The position numbers and the translations under genes are program-made. A stretch of 64,000 nucleotides of DNA from Alviniconcha marisindica (lineage: Eukaryota > Mollusca > Gastropoda > Provannidae), in the NCBI GenBank assembly GCA_018857735.1, contig JABMCL010003732.1:15001-79000 (forward strand), written 5' to 3'. Below the pieces are notes generated by a model. That model saw only the letters and a program-made list of their open reading frames with translations. It did no database searches and was not told where the DNA came from. The first letter of the stretch is position 1; every line of letters starts with the position of its first letter. Shown in pieces: positions 34,690 to 45,839 of the stretch.

Positions 34690-34820
34690 TCATTGAGGGG
34701 GTGACTGGTGTTTCAGTGTCGAATGCTGATGGGGTACTGTATTATTGTGGGGGTGACTGGTGTTTCAGTGTCGAATGCTGATGAAGTACTGTATTATTGT
34801 GGGGGTGACTGGTGTTTCAG
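34690..34820. repeat. Tandem copies of the acceptor and start of CNK exon 5
   Basis: Two and a half units contain GGGGTGACTGGTGTTTCAGT, GTCGAATGCTGATG, (G/A)(G/A)(G/A)GTACTGT. The last unit is the real exon start, so each intron unit holds a copy of the acceptor and about 30 bp of coding sequence. Confidence 0.95.
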
Positions 34821-34937
34821 TGTCGAATGCTGATGGAGTACTGTGAGGGAGTGGTGAGGAACACCAGGGATCCACTGGTCATTCAGCCTGCTGCCCTGGA
34901 ACAAGCCACCATCCGCAAGAAACAAGGCGAGGAGCTG
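34821..34937 (+). CDS. CNK: CNK exon 5 (between CRIC and PDZ)
   Basis: Phase 0 on both sides. It reads CRMLMEYCEGVVRNTRDPLV, IQPAALEQATIRKKQGEEL. DPLV-x-Q-x-A-x-L-E-x-(A/V) matches the CNK segment that leads into the PDZ domain. The acceptor choice is fixed by phase and by the donor to coding match; two upstream copies (about 34713 and 34767) would hit stops. Confidence 0.93.
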
Positions 34938-35084
34938 GTCAGTAGATAATCATGATAATAATGAGAGGGAATTTATAGAGTGCTTTCTGAGGCTCAAAGT
35001 GCTTTGCAACTTAATTAAAGAAAAACTGCAATGCTTAAATATTCGCACAAAGATGGTGCTTTCTGTTCTAAGTCACAAGAAACT

Positions 35085-35480
35085 GGTCAACAGATGACAC
35101 TTCCTGCTCTATGATAAGACACAAAAAACTGGTCAATGGATGGAGCTTTCTGTTCTGTCATAAGACACAAGGAACTGGTCAGGAGGTGGAGCTTTCTGTT
35201 CTGTCATAAGACACAAGGAACTGGTCAGTGGATGGAGCTTTCTGTTCTGTCATAAGACACAAGGAACTGGTCAGGAGGTGGAGCTTTCTGTTCTGTCATA
35301 AGACACAAGGAACTGGTCAATGGATGGAGCTTTCTGTTCTGTCATAAGACACAAGGAACTGGTCAGTGGATGGAGCTTTCTGTTCTGTCATAAGACACAA
35401 GGAACTGGTCAGTGGATGGAGCTTTCTGTTCTGTCATAAGACACAAGGAACTGGTCAATGGATGGAGCTTTCTGTTCTGT
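35085..35480. repeat. Minisatellite carrying copies of the CNK exon 5 donor, block 1
   Basis: About eight 43-44 bp units contain AGGAACTGGTCAGTGGATGG, AGCTTTCTGTTCTGTCATAA and GACACA. The exon end and donor read GAGGAGCTGGTCAGTAGAT, so the unit core is a near copy of the 5' splice site (CTG then GTCAGT). Confidence 0.92.
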
Positions 35481-36164
35481 CTTAACCCACTTGGCCCCAG
35501 ACCAGCCACTGCACTTTCTCAACGAAATCCCATGCAAAGGGAAGTAACTGTGTCAACTTTAAAAATCAATAATAAACACCAAATAAGAGTTTCAGCCCAC
35601 TTTGTATTTTTCCCAGTTTGCGAATACATTGTTCTTGTATTATATATCTAACAGGTTTTGATTTTTTTCACTGAAAACTAAATGCATTTAATTTATCTTC
35701 CAAAATCAGAAATGTTTGCAGCCAAATGTCAGGTTTTGTTAGGGTGCCTCCAGTTTAAATCTCTAAGGAAGAAGCTCTGTGAGTTTGTTAGGGTGCCTAG
35801 GGTAAGCGACTGAGCCAAATTTGCAGTTCAAATCTCAAAGGAGGAAGCTCTGATGCCATGGCCAACAGGAGGGCTTTTGTTTATTTTCGTGCATCTATCG
35901 TGTGTCCATCTCGCAACTTTGAAAATTCACAGTGTCTCTCAAACTCCACCAAACTTCGAACAAAGGACATCACCGGAAGTAGTGCACAGTAGCAGAAACA
36001 AGGCTACAAGTCTTGTGAGAATCCCATTCCTGTTTGCATAAGCTGGGATGCCAGCATCTGCTACCAGGCCACTACGGGGTGGTCTAGGGTTGTGCAGTAA
36101 GAAAAAAGAGAGGGCGGTGACGCATGGTCAGGGGAAAAGTGGGTTAAAGATGAAAAGATCTGAT
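35481..36164. other. Spacer between the two repeat blocks
   Basis: Unique sequence with one short duplication (GTTAGGGTGCCT at 35739 and 35787). No coding exon recognised. It may be an insertion that split the array. Confidence 0.5.
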
Positions 36165-36845
36165 CAATAGATGGAGCGTTTTTCTGTCTTAAGATGCAAA
36201 GAACTGGTTAATAGATGGCGCTTTCTGTTCTGTCATAAGACGCAAGGAACTGGTCAGTAGGTGGTGCTTTGTGTTCTGTTTCAAGATGCAAGGAACTGGT
36301 CAGTAGGTGGTGCTTTGTGTTCTGTTTCAAGATGCAAGGAACTGGTCAGTAGGTGGTGCTTTGTGTTCTGTTTCAAGATGCAAGGAACTGGTCAGTAGGT
36401 GGTGCTTTGTGTTCTGTTTCAAGACGCAAGGAACTGGTCAGTAGGTGGTGCTTTGTGTTCTGTTTCAAGATGCAAGGAACTGGTCAGTAGGTGGTGCTTT
36501 GTGTTCTGTTTCAAGATGCAAGGAACTGGTCAGTAGGTGGCGCTTTCTTCAGTCTTAAGACACAAAGGTTCTGTCGGTAGATGGCACTTTCTTTGTGTCC
36601 TTAGACACAAATGTACTGGTTAGTAGATGGCACTTTCTTTGTGTCCTTAGACACAAATGTACTGGTTAGTAGATGGCACTTTCTGTGTCCTTAGACACAA
36701 ATGTACTGGTTAGTAGATGGCACTTTCTTTGTGTCCTTAGACACAAATGTACTGGTTAGTAGATGGCACTTTCTTTGTGTCCTTAGACACAAATGTACTG
36801 GTTAGTAGATGGTGCTGTCTGTTCTGTCATAAGATGAAGAAGCAA
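36165..36845. repeat. Minisatellite carrying copies of the CNK exon 5 donor, block 2
   Basis: About 15 units contain AAGGAACTGGTCAGTAGGTG, GTGCTTTGTGTTCTG, then a second subfamily TGTACTGGTTAGTAGATGGC at 36590-36815. It shares the CTGGTCAGTAGAT core of the exon 5 donor with block 1. Confidence 0.92.
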
Positions 36846-37111
36846 GGAGCTGGTCAGTAGATGAGGCTTTCTGTTCCACCTTATGAAGCATAGGAGGGAA
36901 GTGGTCAATAGATGAAGCTTTCTGGTACTTGTATTTGGTCTTAGAATTCTGGACTGAAATTGTGTGGTGCTTTGACATGGGGTAGGATGTTAAAAATAAA
37001 GAAGGAAACAAATTTAGCTTCAGTTAATCTTAGTGTGTTTAACATGTGAAAAGCTTGTCGTGGTTAGCAGATAGTTTTGTACTGCACGTTGTATTCTTTT
37101 GACTTTTGCAG

Positions 37112-37171
37112 GGTATGAATATTCAGTCTGCTTACAATGGTATCCATGGAATCAGCAGTATTAAAGACCTG
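37112..37171 (+). CDS. CNK: CNK exon 6 (PDZ, first strand)
   Basis: Twenty codons between GACTTTTGCAG and GTAAGT, phase 0 both sides: GMNIQSAYNGIHGISSIKDL. The preceding exon ends GEEL, so the junction gives L-G-M-N-I, the carboxylate-binding loop position of the CNK PDZ (GLGM in vertebrates). A microexon found by phase and homology. Confidence 0.92.
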
Positions 37172-37214
37172 GTAAGTTCATTTTTTCCCCTTGTCCCTCC
37201 CTCTTCTCCTGTCC

Positions 37215-37660
37215 CCCCAACATCGGAGGACATTAAGCCCCAGCTCAACATCATCATTCTTCATGGATCTCCCTAATCTGTCAGCCCGACATCGGAGGAC
37301 ATTAAGCCCCACCTCAGCATCATCATTCTTCATGGATCTCCCTAATCTGTCAGCCCGACATCGGAGGACATTAAGCCCCACCTCAACATCATCATTCTTC
37401 ATGGATCTCCCTAATCTGTCAGCCCGACATCGGAGGACATTAAGCCCCACCTCAACATCATCATTCTTCATGGATCTCCCTAATCTGTCAGCCCGACATC
37501 GGAGGACATTAAGCCCCACCTCAACATCATCATTCTTCATGGATCTCCCTAATCTGTCAGCCCGACATCGGAGGACATTAAGCCCCACCTCAACATCATC
37601 ATTCTTCATGGATCTCCCTAATCTGTCAGCCCGACATCTGAGCGCATTAAGCCCCACAGT
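37215..37660. repeat. About 60-bp minisatellite derived from dispersed family A
   Basis: Seven units contain CGACATCGGAGGACATTAAG, CCCCACCTCAACATCATCAT and CTCCCTAATCTGTCAGCC. The unit matches the 3' third of family A (11300-11345). A retroposon tail landing about 45 bp after the donor apparently became amplified. Confidence 0.9.
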
Positions 37661-38039
37661 ATTATCTTCATCAGTTTTTTCCTCGGTGATTGTTGTGAGG
37701 ATGGAGAGAGGCTGTTTATGTTTTTTTAAAATTTGGGATCTAAAACAGTAAAAGGCTTGGTGATTGATGTCATGATTTGGTAAACATTCTCAGAAGCAAT
37801 GAATTATGCAGCACCTGTGGATTCTGTGCATGAAGTTTGTACTCAGCTTGTAATTCCATGAGTATGACTGAGACATTTTTATATATATATATTTATTTTG
37901 GATTGATGATTGCTTATATTGTGCTATTCTCTGCTCTCGAGCAGACTCACTGCGATTGCATGTGATTCTACATGAGTGACTAGCTTTTGATAGCATGTTT
38001 TTCAATATCCACTGAAGTGGTGTACTTACAGCACTGGCA
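37661..38039. other. CNK intron 6 spacer
   Basis: AT-rich; an (AT)n at 37880-37890. Part may belong to the body of the SINE on its right. Confidence 0.4.
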
Positions 38040-38360
38040 TGGCTGGTGCCACACGAAACTGCTGCCGTCTTGGCGCGAGTTCTGTGTACACCATACAACC
38101 ATGCACCATGTCACTTCATGCAAAGCCACATATGTAAGGTGTATACGTGTTTAGCTGTAACCTGCCACCTGCACTTTCGGCAGAATGACCGGGATCTTTT
38201 ACGTGCTACTGCAGTAACATGGGGGTGGAACGGATACCGAAATAAGAGCACAGAAAGTTGACCCTGGAGAAGAAAATTATCTTGCCACTCCTGCAGGGAT
38301 TCGAACCCGCAACTTTCAATCACGAGCCTGGCAGTCTAACCACTGAGCTATCCCCGCCCC
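38040..38360 (-). mobile_element. tRNA-derived SINE
   Basis: The minus strand from 38360 starts GGGGCGGGGATAGCTCAGTG, an A-box-like TAGCTCAGTGGTTAGA, and 40 bases on has a B-box GGTTCGAATCC. The tRNA-like head spans 38291-38360. A body with CACGTAAAAGATCCCGGTC and GTGCAGGTGGCAGGTTAC follows to the left; its 3' end near 38040 is approximate. The order of A and B boxes gives the orientation. It is not a functional tRNA: no acceptor stem pairing is evident. Confidence 0.75.
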
Positions 38361-38394
38361 CTATGTATGTGATAAGGCTCAGTGTGTATGTACT

Positions 38395-38690
38395 CAGCAT
38401 GGTGAGTCTGAGTGTGCGTATACTCAGTATGATCAATCTCAGTGTGCATGTACTTGATGTGTGTTGAGTTTGCATGGGGCTCAGTGTGCATGTACTTGAC
38501 GTGTGTTGAGTTTGCATGGGGCTCAGTGTGCATGTACTTGACGTGTGTTGAGTTTGCATGGGGCTCAGTGTGCATGTACTTGACGTGTGTTGAGTTTGCA
38601 TGGGGCTCAGTGTGCATGTACTTGACGTGTGTTGAGTTTGCATGGGGCTCAGTGTGCATGTACTTGACGTGTGTTGAGTTTGCATGAAGC
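38395..38690. repeat. 42-bp minisatellite
   Basis: Six units contain GTGTGCATGTACTTGACGTG, TGTTGAGTTTGCATGGGGCT. The length is a multiple of 3, so all frames stay open, but nothing indicates translation. A more degenerate lead-in begins near 38380. Confidence 0.95.
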
Positions 38691-38819
38691 TCCATCAGGC
38701 TGAGTCCACATGCACTACTAAATGTGGAGTATTCTTTCCTTCATTTACATGAGCTGACATTTATAATGCATCCTTTTTGTATCAGTGACACGTTTTCTTT
38801 TCTTTTCAACTCCGTGTAA

Positions 38820-39970
38820 GAGAACACAAATTGGTTATTGTCCGTGTACCCCTGGATTAGACTGGGAACTGCAGTTTACCACTGTCAGTAGTGTCATTGT
38901 TACTGCTGTCGGCTGGGTACACTTGCAGGGTCACTGTGGTGTTAGTCACGGTTAGTCAGTGTACCCCTGGATTAGACTGGGAACTGCAGTTTACCACTGT
39001 CAGTGGTGTCATTGTTACTGCTGTCGGCTGGGTTCACTTGCAGGGTCACTGTGGTGGTGTAGTCACGGTTAGTCAGTGTACCTCTTGATTAGACTGGGAA
39101 CTGCAGTTTACCACTGTCATTGTTACTGCTGTCAGCTGGGTACACTTGCAGGGTCACTGTGGTGGTTAGTCACGGTTAGTCAGTGTCCCCTCTTGATTAG
39201 ACTGGGAACTGCAGTTTACCACTGTCAGTAGTGTCATTGTTACTGCTGTCAGCTGGGTTCACTTGCAGGGTCACTGTGGTGGTGTCAGTCACGGTTAGTC
39301 AGTGTACCTCTTGATTAGACTGGGAACTGCAGTTTACCACTGTCATTGTTTTACTGCTGTCAGCTGGGTTCACTTGCAGGGTCACTGTGGTGGTGTTAGT
39401 CACGGTTAGTCAGTGTACCTCTTGATTAGACTGGGAACTGCAGTTTACCACTGTCAGTGGTGTCATTGTTACTGCTGTCAGCTGGGTTCACTTGCAGGGT
39501 CACTGTGGTGGTGTTAGTCACGGTTAGTCAGTGTACCTCTTGATTAGACTGGGAACTGCAGTTTACCACTGTCAGTGGTGTCATTGTTACTGCTGTCAGC
39601 TGGGTTCACTTGCAGGGTCACTGTGGTGGTGTTAGTCACGGTTAGTCAGTGTACCTCTTGATTAGACTGGGAACTGCAGTTTACCACTGTCAGTAGTGTC
39701 ATTGTTACTGCTGTCAGCTGGGTACACTTGCAGGGTCACTGTGGTGGTGTTAGTCACGGTTAGTCAGTGTACCTCTTGATTAGACTGGGAACTGCAGTTT
39801 ACCACTGTCAGTAGTGTCATTGTTACTGCTGTCAGCTGGGTACACTTGCAGGGTCACTGTGGTGGTGTTAGTCACGGTTAGTCAGTGTACCTCTTGATTA
39901 GACTGGGAACTGCAGTTTACCACTGTCAGTAGTGTCATTGTTACTGCTGTCAGCTGGGTTCACTTGCAGA
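38820..39970. repeat. About 118-bp minisatellite
   Basis: About ten units contain GATTAGACTGGGAACTGCAG, TTTACCACTGTCAGT, CTGCTGTCAGCTGGGT and CACTTGCAGGGTCACTGTGG. Each unit has two pyrimidine-poor CAG steps (CTGCAG, TTGCAG). The last unit lies about 60 bp before the duplicated piece of exon 7. Confidence 0.93.
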
Positions 39971-40041
39971 GCCAGGTGTTAGTCATGGTCGGTAAAATGT
40001 AGAGGGGTGACGAAGTGTTTGTTGATGAGTGGTGGCTTTGT

Positions 40042-40083
40042 GTTGCAGTCACCGGCTGACATCGAAATCAAGAAGGGTGACTA
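40042..40083 (+). pseudogene. Partial duplicate of CNK exon 7
   Basis: After GTGTTGCAG the sequence TCACCGGCTGACAT, CGAAATCAAGAAGGGTGAC repeats the start of the true exon at 40148 with a 9-10 bp deletion, then TAG. Using this acceptor would truncate the PDZ domain. It lies about 100 bp upstream of the real exon, with flanking intron words (GTTTGTTGATGAGT) also duplicated. Confidence 0.85.
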
Positions 40084-40147
40084 GGGGTTTGTTTGCTTGT
40101 TGATGAGTTTGTTGACTTTGTTACAATGATGGTTTGTGGTGTTGCAG

Positions 40148-40216
40148 TCACCGGCTGACATGTGCAGCAAGATTGAGAAGGGGGACGAGGTGCTGCAGGT
40201 CAATGGACAGACTGTG
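40148..40216 (+). CDS. CNK: CNK exon 7 (PDZ core)
   Basis: Phase 0 both sides, acceptor GGTGTTGCAG, donor GTGAGT. It reads SPADMCSKIEKGDEVLQVNG and QTV. SPAD, then I-x-x-G-D-E-V-x-Q-V-N is the classic PDZ middle segment, and the SPADxCxKI form is that of CNK. Twenty-three codons. Confidence 0.95.
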
Positions 40217-40249
40217 GTGAGTGGTGGTTAGTCTCCCTTTGTTAACTCT

Positions 40250-40815
40250 CTTGTCCCAGCGGGAAATCTTTCCCAGGGGATGCTTGAACTGGTATCCCTC
40301 CAGGAACAGTACCACTTGGAGTGTGCTGTCTCTGCAAAAAAGGTTTCCCATGGGACACTTAAACTGTGCTGTCTCTTCCAAAATAAAATTTTCCTGGGAC
40401 ACTTGGACTGTTGTCCAAACAGGGACTATTTCCCTTGGGACACTTAAACTGTTGTCCATGGAGGGAATGTTTCCCCCGGGACACTTAAACTGTTGTCCAT
40501 GGAGGGAATGTTTCCCCCGGGACACTTAAACTGTTGTCCATGGAGGGAATGTTTCCCCTGGGACACTTAAACTGTTGTCCATGGAGGGAATGTTTCCCCT
40601 GGGACACTTAAACTGTTGTCCATGGAGGGAATGTTTCCCCTGGGACACTTAAACTGTTGTCCATGGAGGGAATGTTTCCCCTGGGACACTTAAACTGTTG
40701 TCCATGGAGGGAATGTTTCCCCTGGGACACTTAAACTGTTGTCCATGGAGGGAATGTTTCCCCTGGGACACTTAAACTGTTGTCCATGGAGGGAATGTTT
40801 CCCCTGGGACACTTG
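40250..40815. repeat. 41-bp minisatellite
   Basis: About 13 units contain GGACACTTAAACTGTTGTCC, ATGGAGGGAATGTTTCCCC. A graded series of degenerate units (40250-40440) leads into perfect ones, which suggests growth from the left edge. Confidence 0.95.
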
Positions 40816-41079
40816 GACTCTGCTGTATCTGCAGAGAATGTTTTCCATGTTTTGCTAGTGGTGACATGGCAGAGTTCTGCTTCCTGCTCTCCTGAGTGTA
40901 CTTGTAAGAGTTGGTGAATTTCCTCACAGTTTTTGAATTGGCAGGACAGTGTCATTGCAGTGTTACGGATTTGATAGCTTGCACCTGTAGAACATGCTGA
41001 TATCATTCTTTGTGTGTCCCGCACCATGACCAAATGAGACAGCCTGCCTGGAGGCGTGGTGTCTGACCTCCCCCAGCCT

Positions 41080-42515
41080 CCCCCTGATCCACCTCCTCCC
41101 TTCAGCTGCCCCATGACCTCCCTTCAGCTGCCCCATGACCCCCCCCCCCATCCACCCCCTCCCTTTAGCTGCCCCATGACCTCCCTTCAGCTGCCCCATG
41201 ACCTCCCTTCAGCTGCCCCATGACCTCCCCCTATCCACCCCCTCCCTTAGCTGCCCCATGACCCCCCCCCCCCATCCACCCCTCCCTTTAGCTGCCCCAT
41301 GACCTCCCTTCAGCTGCCCCATGACCTCCCTTCAGCTGCCCCATGACCTCCCTTCAGCTGCCCCAGACCTCCCCCCCATCCACCCCTCCCTTCAGCTGCC
41401 CCATGACCTCCCTTCAGCTGCCCCATGACCTCCCCCCCATCCCCCCCCTCCTTCAGCTGCCCCATGACCTCCCCCCATCCACCCCCTCCCTTCAGCTGCC
41501 CCATGACCTCCCCCCCATCCCCCCCCTCCCTTCAGCTGCCCATGACCTCCCCCCCATCCACCCCCTCCCTTCAGCTGCCCCATGACCTCCCCCCCATCCA
41601 CCCCCATCCCTTCAGCTGCCCCATGACCTCCCCCCCCTACCACCCCCTCCCTTCAGCTGCCCCATGACCTCCCCCCCCATCCACCCCATCCCTTCAGCTG
41701 CCCCATGACCTCCCCCCCATCCACCCCCTCCCTTCAGCTGCCCCATGACCTCCCTTCAGCTGCCCCATGACCTCCCCCCCATCCACCCCCTCCCTTCAGC
41801 TGCCCCATGACCTCCCTTCAGCTGCCCCATGACCTCCCCCCCATCCCACCTCCCTTCAGCTGCCCCATGACCTCCCTTCAGCTGCCCATGACCTCCCCCC
41901 CCCCATCCACCCCCTCCCTTCAGCTGCCCCATGACCTCCCTTCAGCTGCCCATGACCTCCCCCCCATTCACCCCCTCCCTTCAGCTGCCCCATGACCTCC
42001 CTTCAGCTCCCCATGACCTCCCCCCCATCCACCCCCTCCCTTCAGCTGCCCCATGACCTCCCCCCCATCCACCCCCTCCTTCAGCTGCCCCATGACCTCC
42101 CTTCAGCTGCCCCATGACCTCCCCCCATCCACCCCCTCCCTTCAGCTGCCCCATGACCTCCCCCCCATCCACCCCCTCCCTTCAGCTGCCCCATGACCCC
42201 CCCCCCAGCTCCACATGACCTCCCCCCCCCCATCTACCCCCTCCCTTCAGCTGCCCCATGACCTCCCCCAGCTGCCCCATGACCTCCCTTCAGCTGCCCC
42301 ATGACCTCCCCAGCTGCCATGCCAGCCCTCCCCAGCTGCCCATGACCCCCTTCAGCTCCCATCCTCCTCCCTCAGCCCCTGCCCCCGTGACCTCCCCCAG
42401 CTGCCCCATGACCTCCCCCAGCTGCCCTGTGACCTCCCCCAGCTGCCGCATGACCTCCCTGAGCCTCCCCCCCCAATCCACCCCCTTCCTTCAGCTGCCC
42501 CAGGCACTATCTTGA
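41080..42515. repeat. C-rich minisatellite resembling tandem 3' splice sites
   Basis: About 45 units of 22-50 bp contain CTCCCTTCAGCTGCCCCATG then ACCTCCCCCCCATCCACC. Each has a pyrimidine tract plus CAG then CTG, which is the layout at the true acceptor of exon 8 (TTCTCTCCCACAG then CTGGGC at 42655). The array ends about 140 bp before the exon. Confidence 0.93.
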
Positions 42516-42654
42516 CACCCCCCCCACCCCCCACCCCATGTTAGACCTAAGACAGCAACAGCTCGGAAGCCAGAGAACCATTAGCACACTGAATGTGGTT
42601 GTCAGCCACAAGAAGAGAAGAGCTGGTGATGATCTTGCCCCTTCTCTCCCACAG

Positions 42655-42926
42655 CTGGGCTGGCAGCTGAAGGAGCTGGTGAAGATCCTGAAGGACAGAC
42701 CCAAGGAGGTGACGCTGCTGCTGAAGAAGAGGCCTCGCCACATCAACCCGCTGGGCGCCATGCAGAACCACAAGAAGCTGGCTGCCAAGCACGCCCAGCA
42801 GGCAGCCACCCTGCCCAAGTCCCTCAAGAAACGACGCTCTCGCGAAGGGGACGTCAAGCAGCCCCGCCCCTCTCTGCAGGAGTTTGTGTCTGTAACCCCC
42901 ACTGGCGACCACGTCTACATCACCAA
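42655..42926 (+). CDS. CNK: CNK exon 8 (end of PDZ and basic linker)
   Basis: Phase 0 entry, phase 2 exit at GTAAGT. It reads LGWQLKELVKILKDRPKEVT, LLLKKRPRHINPLGAMQNHK, then a lysine-rich segment (SLKKRRSREGDVKQP) and SLQEFVSVTPTGDHVYIT. GWQLKxLVxxLxxxPxxVxLxLKKRP is the last PDZ helix and strand of CNK. The basic stretch may act in membrane or nuclear targeting; that is inference. Confidence 0.96.
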
Positions 42927-42956
42927 GTAAGTGTTGGTGTGCAGTGTTCCTGGACC

Positions 42957-45500
42957 TTAACCCTTTCCCTGCCAAAAAATATCTGCTGCTGATGCAATCT
43001 CTTCCAAGAGGAGTCTCGCAGACCAGCCGAGCCAGTGAGAAACCTCCATTTTCTAGACTGTTGCCTCTCTGAGCATGACCAAACAGTCAGAACCTGGCTG
43101 ATGGGAAACACTTTGCCATGAACATCCTTCCATGTCGCAGAAGGGTCACGGTTGATACTGGTGTGAAGGATCAGCAGCTCTGCGAGAGATTTCATGAAGA
43201 TAAAGATTATTTTAACAGTAGATCTCAGTACCTGCTGGGTGCATCTGCGCTTGTTTCCTGAAGATAAATCAGGGGTTACGCTCATTGCAAAATGTTGTGT
43301 AAATGTTGCATTTTTTGAGTGCTGTACGCATTTTAGCCACATCGCTCTGTCACCGTATGCAAAATGACAACACCGATTAAACAAGTTATGGCTCACTGGT
43401 GGCCACCGCATCACTCAACACTAGATCTGCCTGTTAACTCAATGTCATCTCAGCCATGCAAGTCCAGTCAAAATAAATGCTACGGCTACCTTAATATTTG
43501 GGTAAACATGCACTTTAGGTGCAGGGTATGGCAGGTCCAGATTCTGGATGTGATTCATCATGTTTTACTTCTGCAACACTGCAGTGATCTCTATGAGGTC
43601 ATGAGGCATAAAAATGCTACCCATTGACATCTTCTGTGGTATTCTTCTTGTCGTTTAATGCATTGAGTTGCTGTTCGAACTCCTGTTGGAAGGGAGACAA
43701 GTCGCACAAGAGCGATTTGGGCACAATGGCCAATGCGCATACATTTTGACTCATTCAAGATGCCACAAAATGATGCGCTTGGCTCCTGTAGACGCATCTG
43801 TTTTTGCCCATTTAAAAGAAATTGTAAGGAATAATACAATAAACATATACATTTTTAGAAAGCTTAGAATGTGTACTTGTCAGATAAATGATCCATAGAG
43901 TCATATCATGTACCTTTCTCTGTCGCAACAGCAAAGCAGGAACTGTCCAAAGACAGTAAAAAAAAGAAAGTTTTTTTTCTACTGGCTGCACGGATCCCAA
44001 TGATGAAAATGAAGATGTTATTATCACTGTCACTCGAGTCCGCCTCAAGATCTACTGGCACAAGCTCCTCGCCAGAATCAATGTCCTCTTCAGAACCACT
44101 GTCCGAAAAATCTTCTAGAGCCGAGCCCTCATTCAGTACTAATTCCACAGTTTCCCTCGCTGCATAACACATGTTTGACACACGTCTTACAAATGCCAAA
44201 ACAGACAAAGGAACACTCGACTGGACTAAGGGGGATTACCGAAAGTGTCCGAAATTGATGCAGTTAGTGTAATATAATTGCCTCCAATCAACTTGAAAGT
44301 CCGTAAGACCAGTAAAATAAAAAATTTCTTACCGCGTCCGAAGACGCGGATCGTCATCAAGTGTACTGCTAGGTTCCAACTGTTCTGCTTATGCGAGCAA
44401 GTTTTCATGATGTCATATATTTAAACGCTGTTTGTTTTATTTTTTATTAATTTAGTTGCGCAGTGTAGGCTACCAGGCAGTTACAGAGCAAACACGACAT
44501 TCTCGCAGTAAATGAATTGTCTCCCTTTGACAAGTTCAGCCGATGATACATAACAGCAATTTAAGTTGTAAACAACAAGAATACCACTGAAGATTTCAAT
44601 AAGTTAGCGTTTTCATGCCAAATGATCTTGTAGACATTGCGGGGGTGTTCCAGATGTAAATGACAGCAAATCACATCCAGAATCTGGGCCTGCCATACCC
44701 TGCACCTAAAGTGCATGTTTACCACGACACTGTCTGTCAATAAAATTTGCATACTTTTCCAAAAAATGAAAATGATTCATTTGAAACTGAATCCAAATGA
44801 ACCTGTATAGATCTGGAAGAAGATCGGTCTCCGCATCAGCCTGGCAAGAAATCACGTACTTTGCCAAACTGATCAGTAATATTTTCCTGTTAGTCGACAG
44901 AGGACACGATCTCAGACATGGAATTTGGAATGACCCAGTATGCCTAGTTTGTCAGCATATAATATTATTAGAATTTACTCAAAGGTAGAAGACTATGAAA
45001 CTGAAAACAAAACATGTGTCGACACCGAATACAAGTCAGAAAAAATGGCGGTAGCCTCGACTTCAGCTTCATCTATCGCGTTACTAAATCCCGCGGTAGA
45101 CGAGAACTGGCTTTGCCGACATCCTCTGCTGCAGTTCGTCCTCATAAAACGGTGCTGCATACGATGTTCCTATCTATTCAAACTTTTTTTGAACGGCAAA
45201 TTTACTAAACGTTTCTACTTTTTGGGGGCACGAATAGACCTTTTTATTATTTTCATCTGCTCACTTTATAGCCTGTGAGCTACTGTGCTACAATCAGGTT
45301 ACTCCATCATTTTGGCTTTGTATGTGCATTAATTGTAGGTTATGTTGTATGCATTTTTCATGCCATTGACGTGAAATACCTAATGTTTTGTGTCGGTTGA
45401 CGCAAATCTCTAAAAGGCAGCGCGACCCCTGATAAATATATATTAACAGTAGATCTCAGTACCTGCTGGGTGCATCTGCACTTGGCCTGATTGAAAACAA
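42957..45500. mobile_element. piggyBac-like element remnant(s)
   Basis: A TTAA at 42957-42960 is followed by CCCTTTCCCTGCCAAAAAAT, the form of a piggyBac terminus (TTAA then CCYTT). Inside are inverted repeats of about 150 bp (43502-43657 against 44571-44723) and a minus-strand acidic frame (43906-44208). A block TTAACAGTAGATCTCAGTAC, CTGCTGGGTGCATCTGC occurs at both 43212 and 45446, so more than one copy may be nested. The right end was not located; 45500 is approximate. Confidence 0.5.
43906..44208 (-). pseudogene. Acidic N-terminal frame, possible piggyBac transposase start
   Basis: The 100 codons contain TVELVLNEGSALEDFSDSGS, EEDIDSGEELVP, an acidic D/S/E run like the N-termini of piggyBac-type transposases. 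No catalytic DDD region remains. It sits between the inverted repeats at 43502 and 44571. Confidence 0.4.
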
Positions 45501-45839
45501 GTGTAGCAGTTATGGCTTTAGCCCAAAGACTGGCTGCAAAAGTGCTCTTGAAACTCCACCAATGCATGTGTGTGACCTCATTGCATGGATGTATTGTGAA
45601 GGGGTGACTGGTTACTGTAAATGACTTGTGAGTGTCAGAAGTTCCCACAGCATTGTGAAACAACATTACATAGTTGTTAAAGACTGATTACTGTAAATGA
45701 TTCACGAGTGTCAGAAGTTATGACAGCCTTGTGAAACAACATTGCGTGCGGGTAGGAGACTGTAGGTGGGGATGTGTGAGTGTGTGGGTGTGGGTGTGTG
45801 AGGGTGTGGGTGTGGGTGTGTGAGTGTAATATTGTGGGT

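Noticed and set aside
38291..38360. Functional tRNA gene
   Set aside because: A and B boxes are present but there is no acceptor-stem pairing and a SINE body continues from it.
40221..40529. Plus-strand frame extending CNK exon 7 into the 41-bp repeat
   Set aside because: The GTGAGT donor at 40217 and in-phase continuation GWQLKE at 42655 fit the PDZ fold; the extension is repeat-derived.
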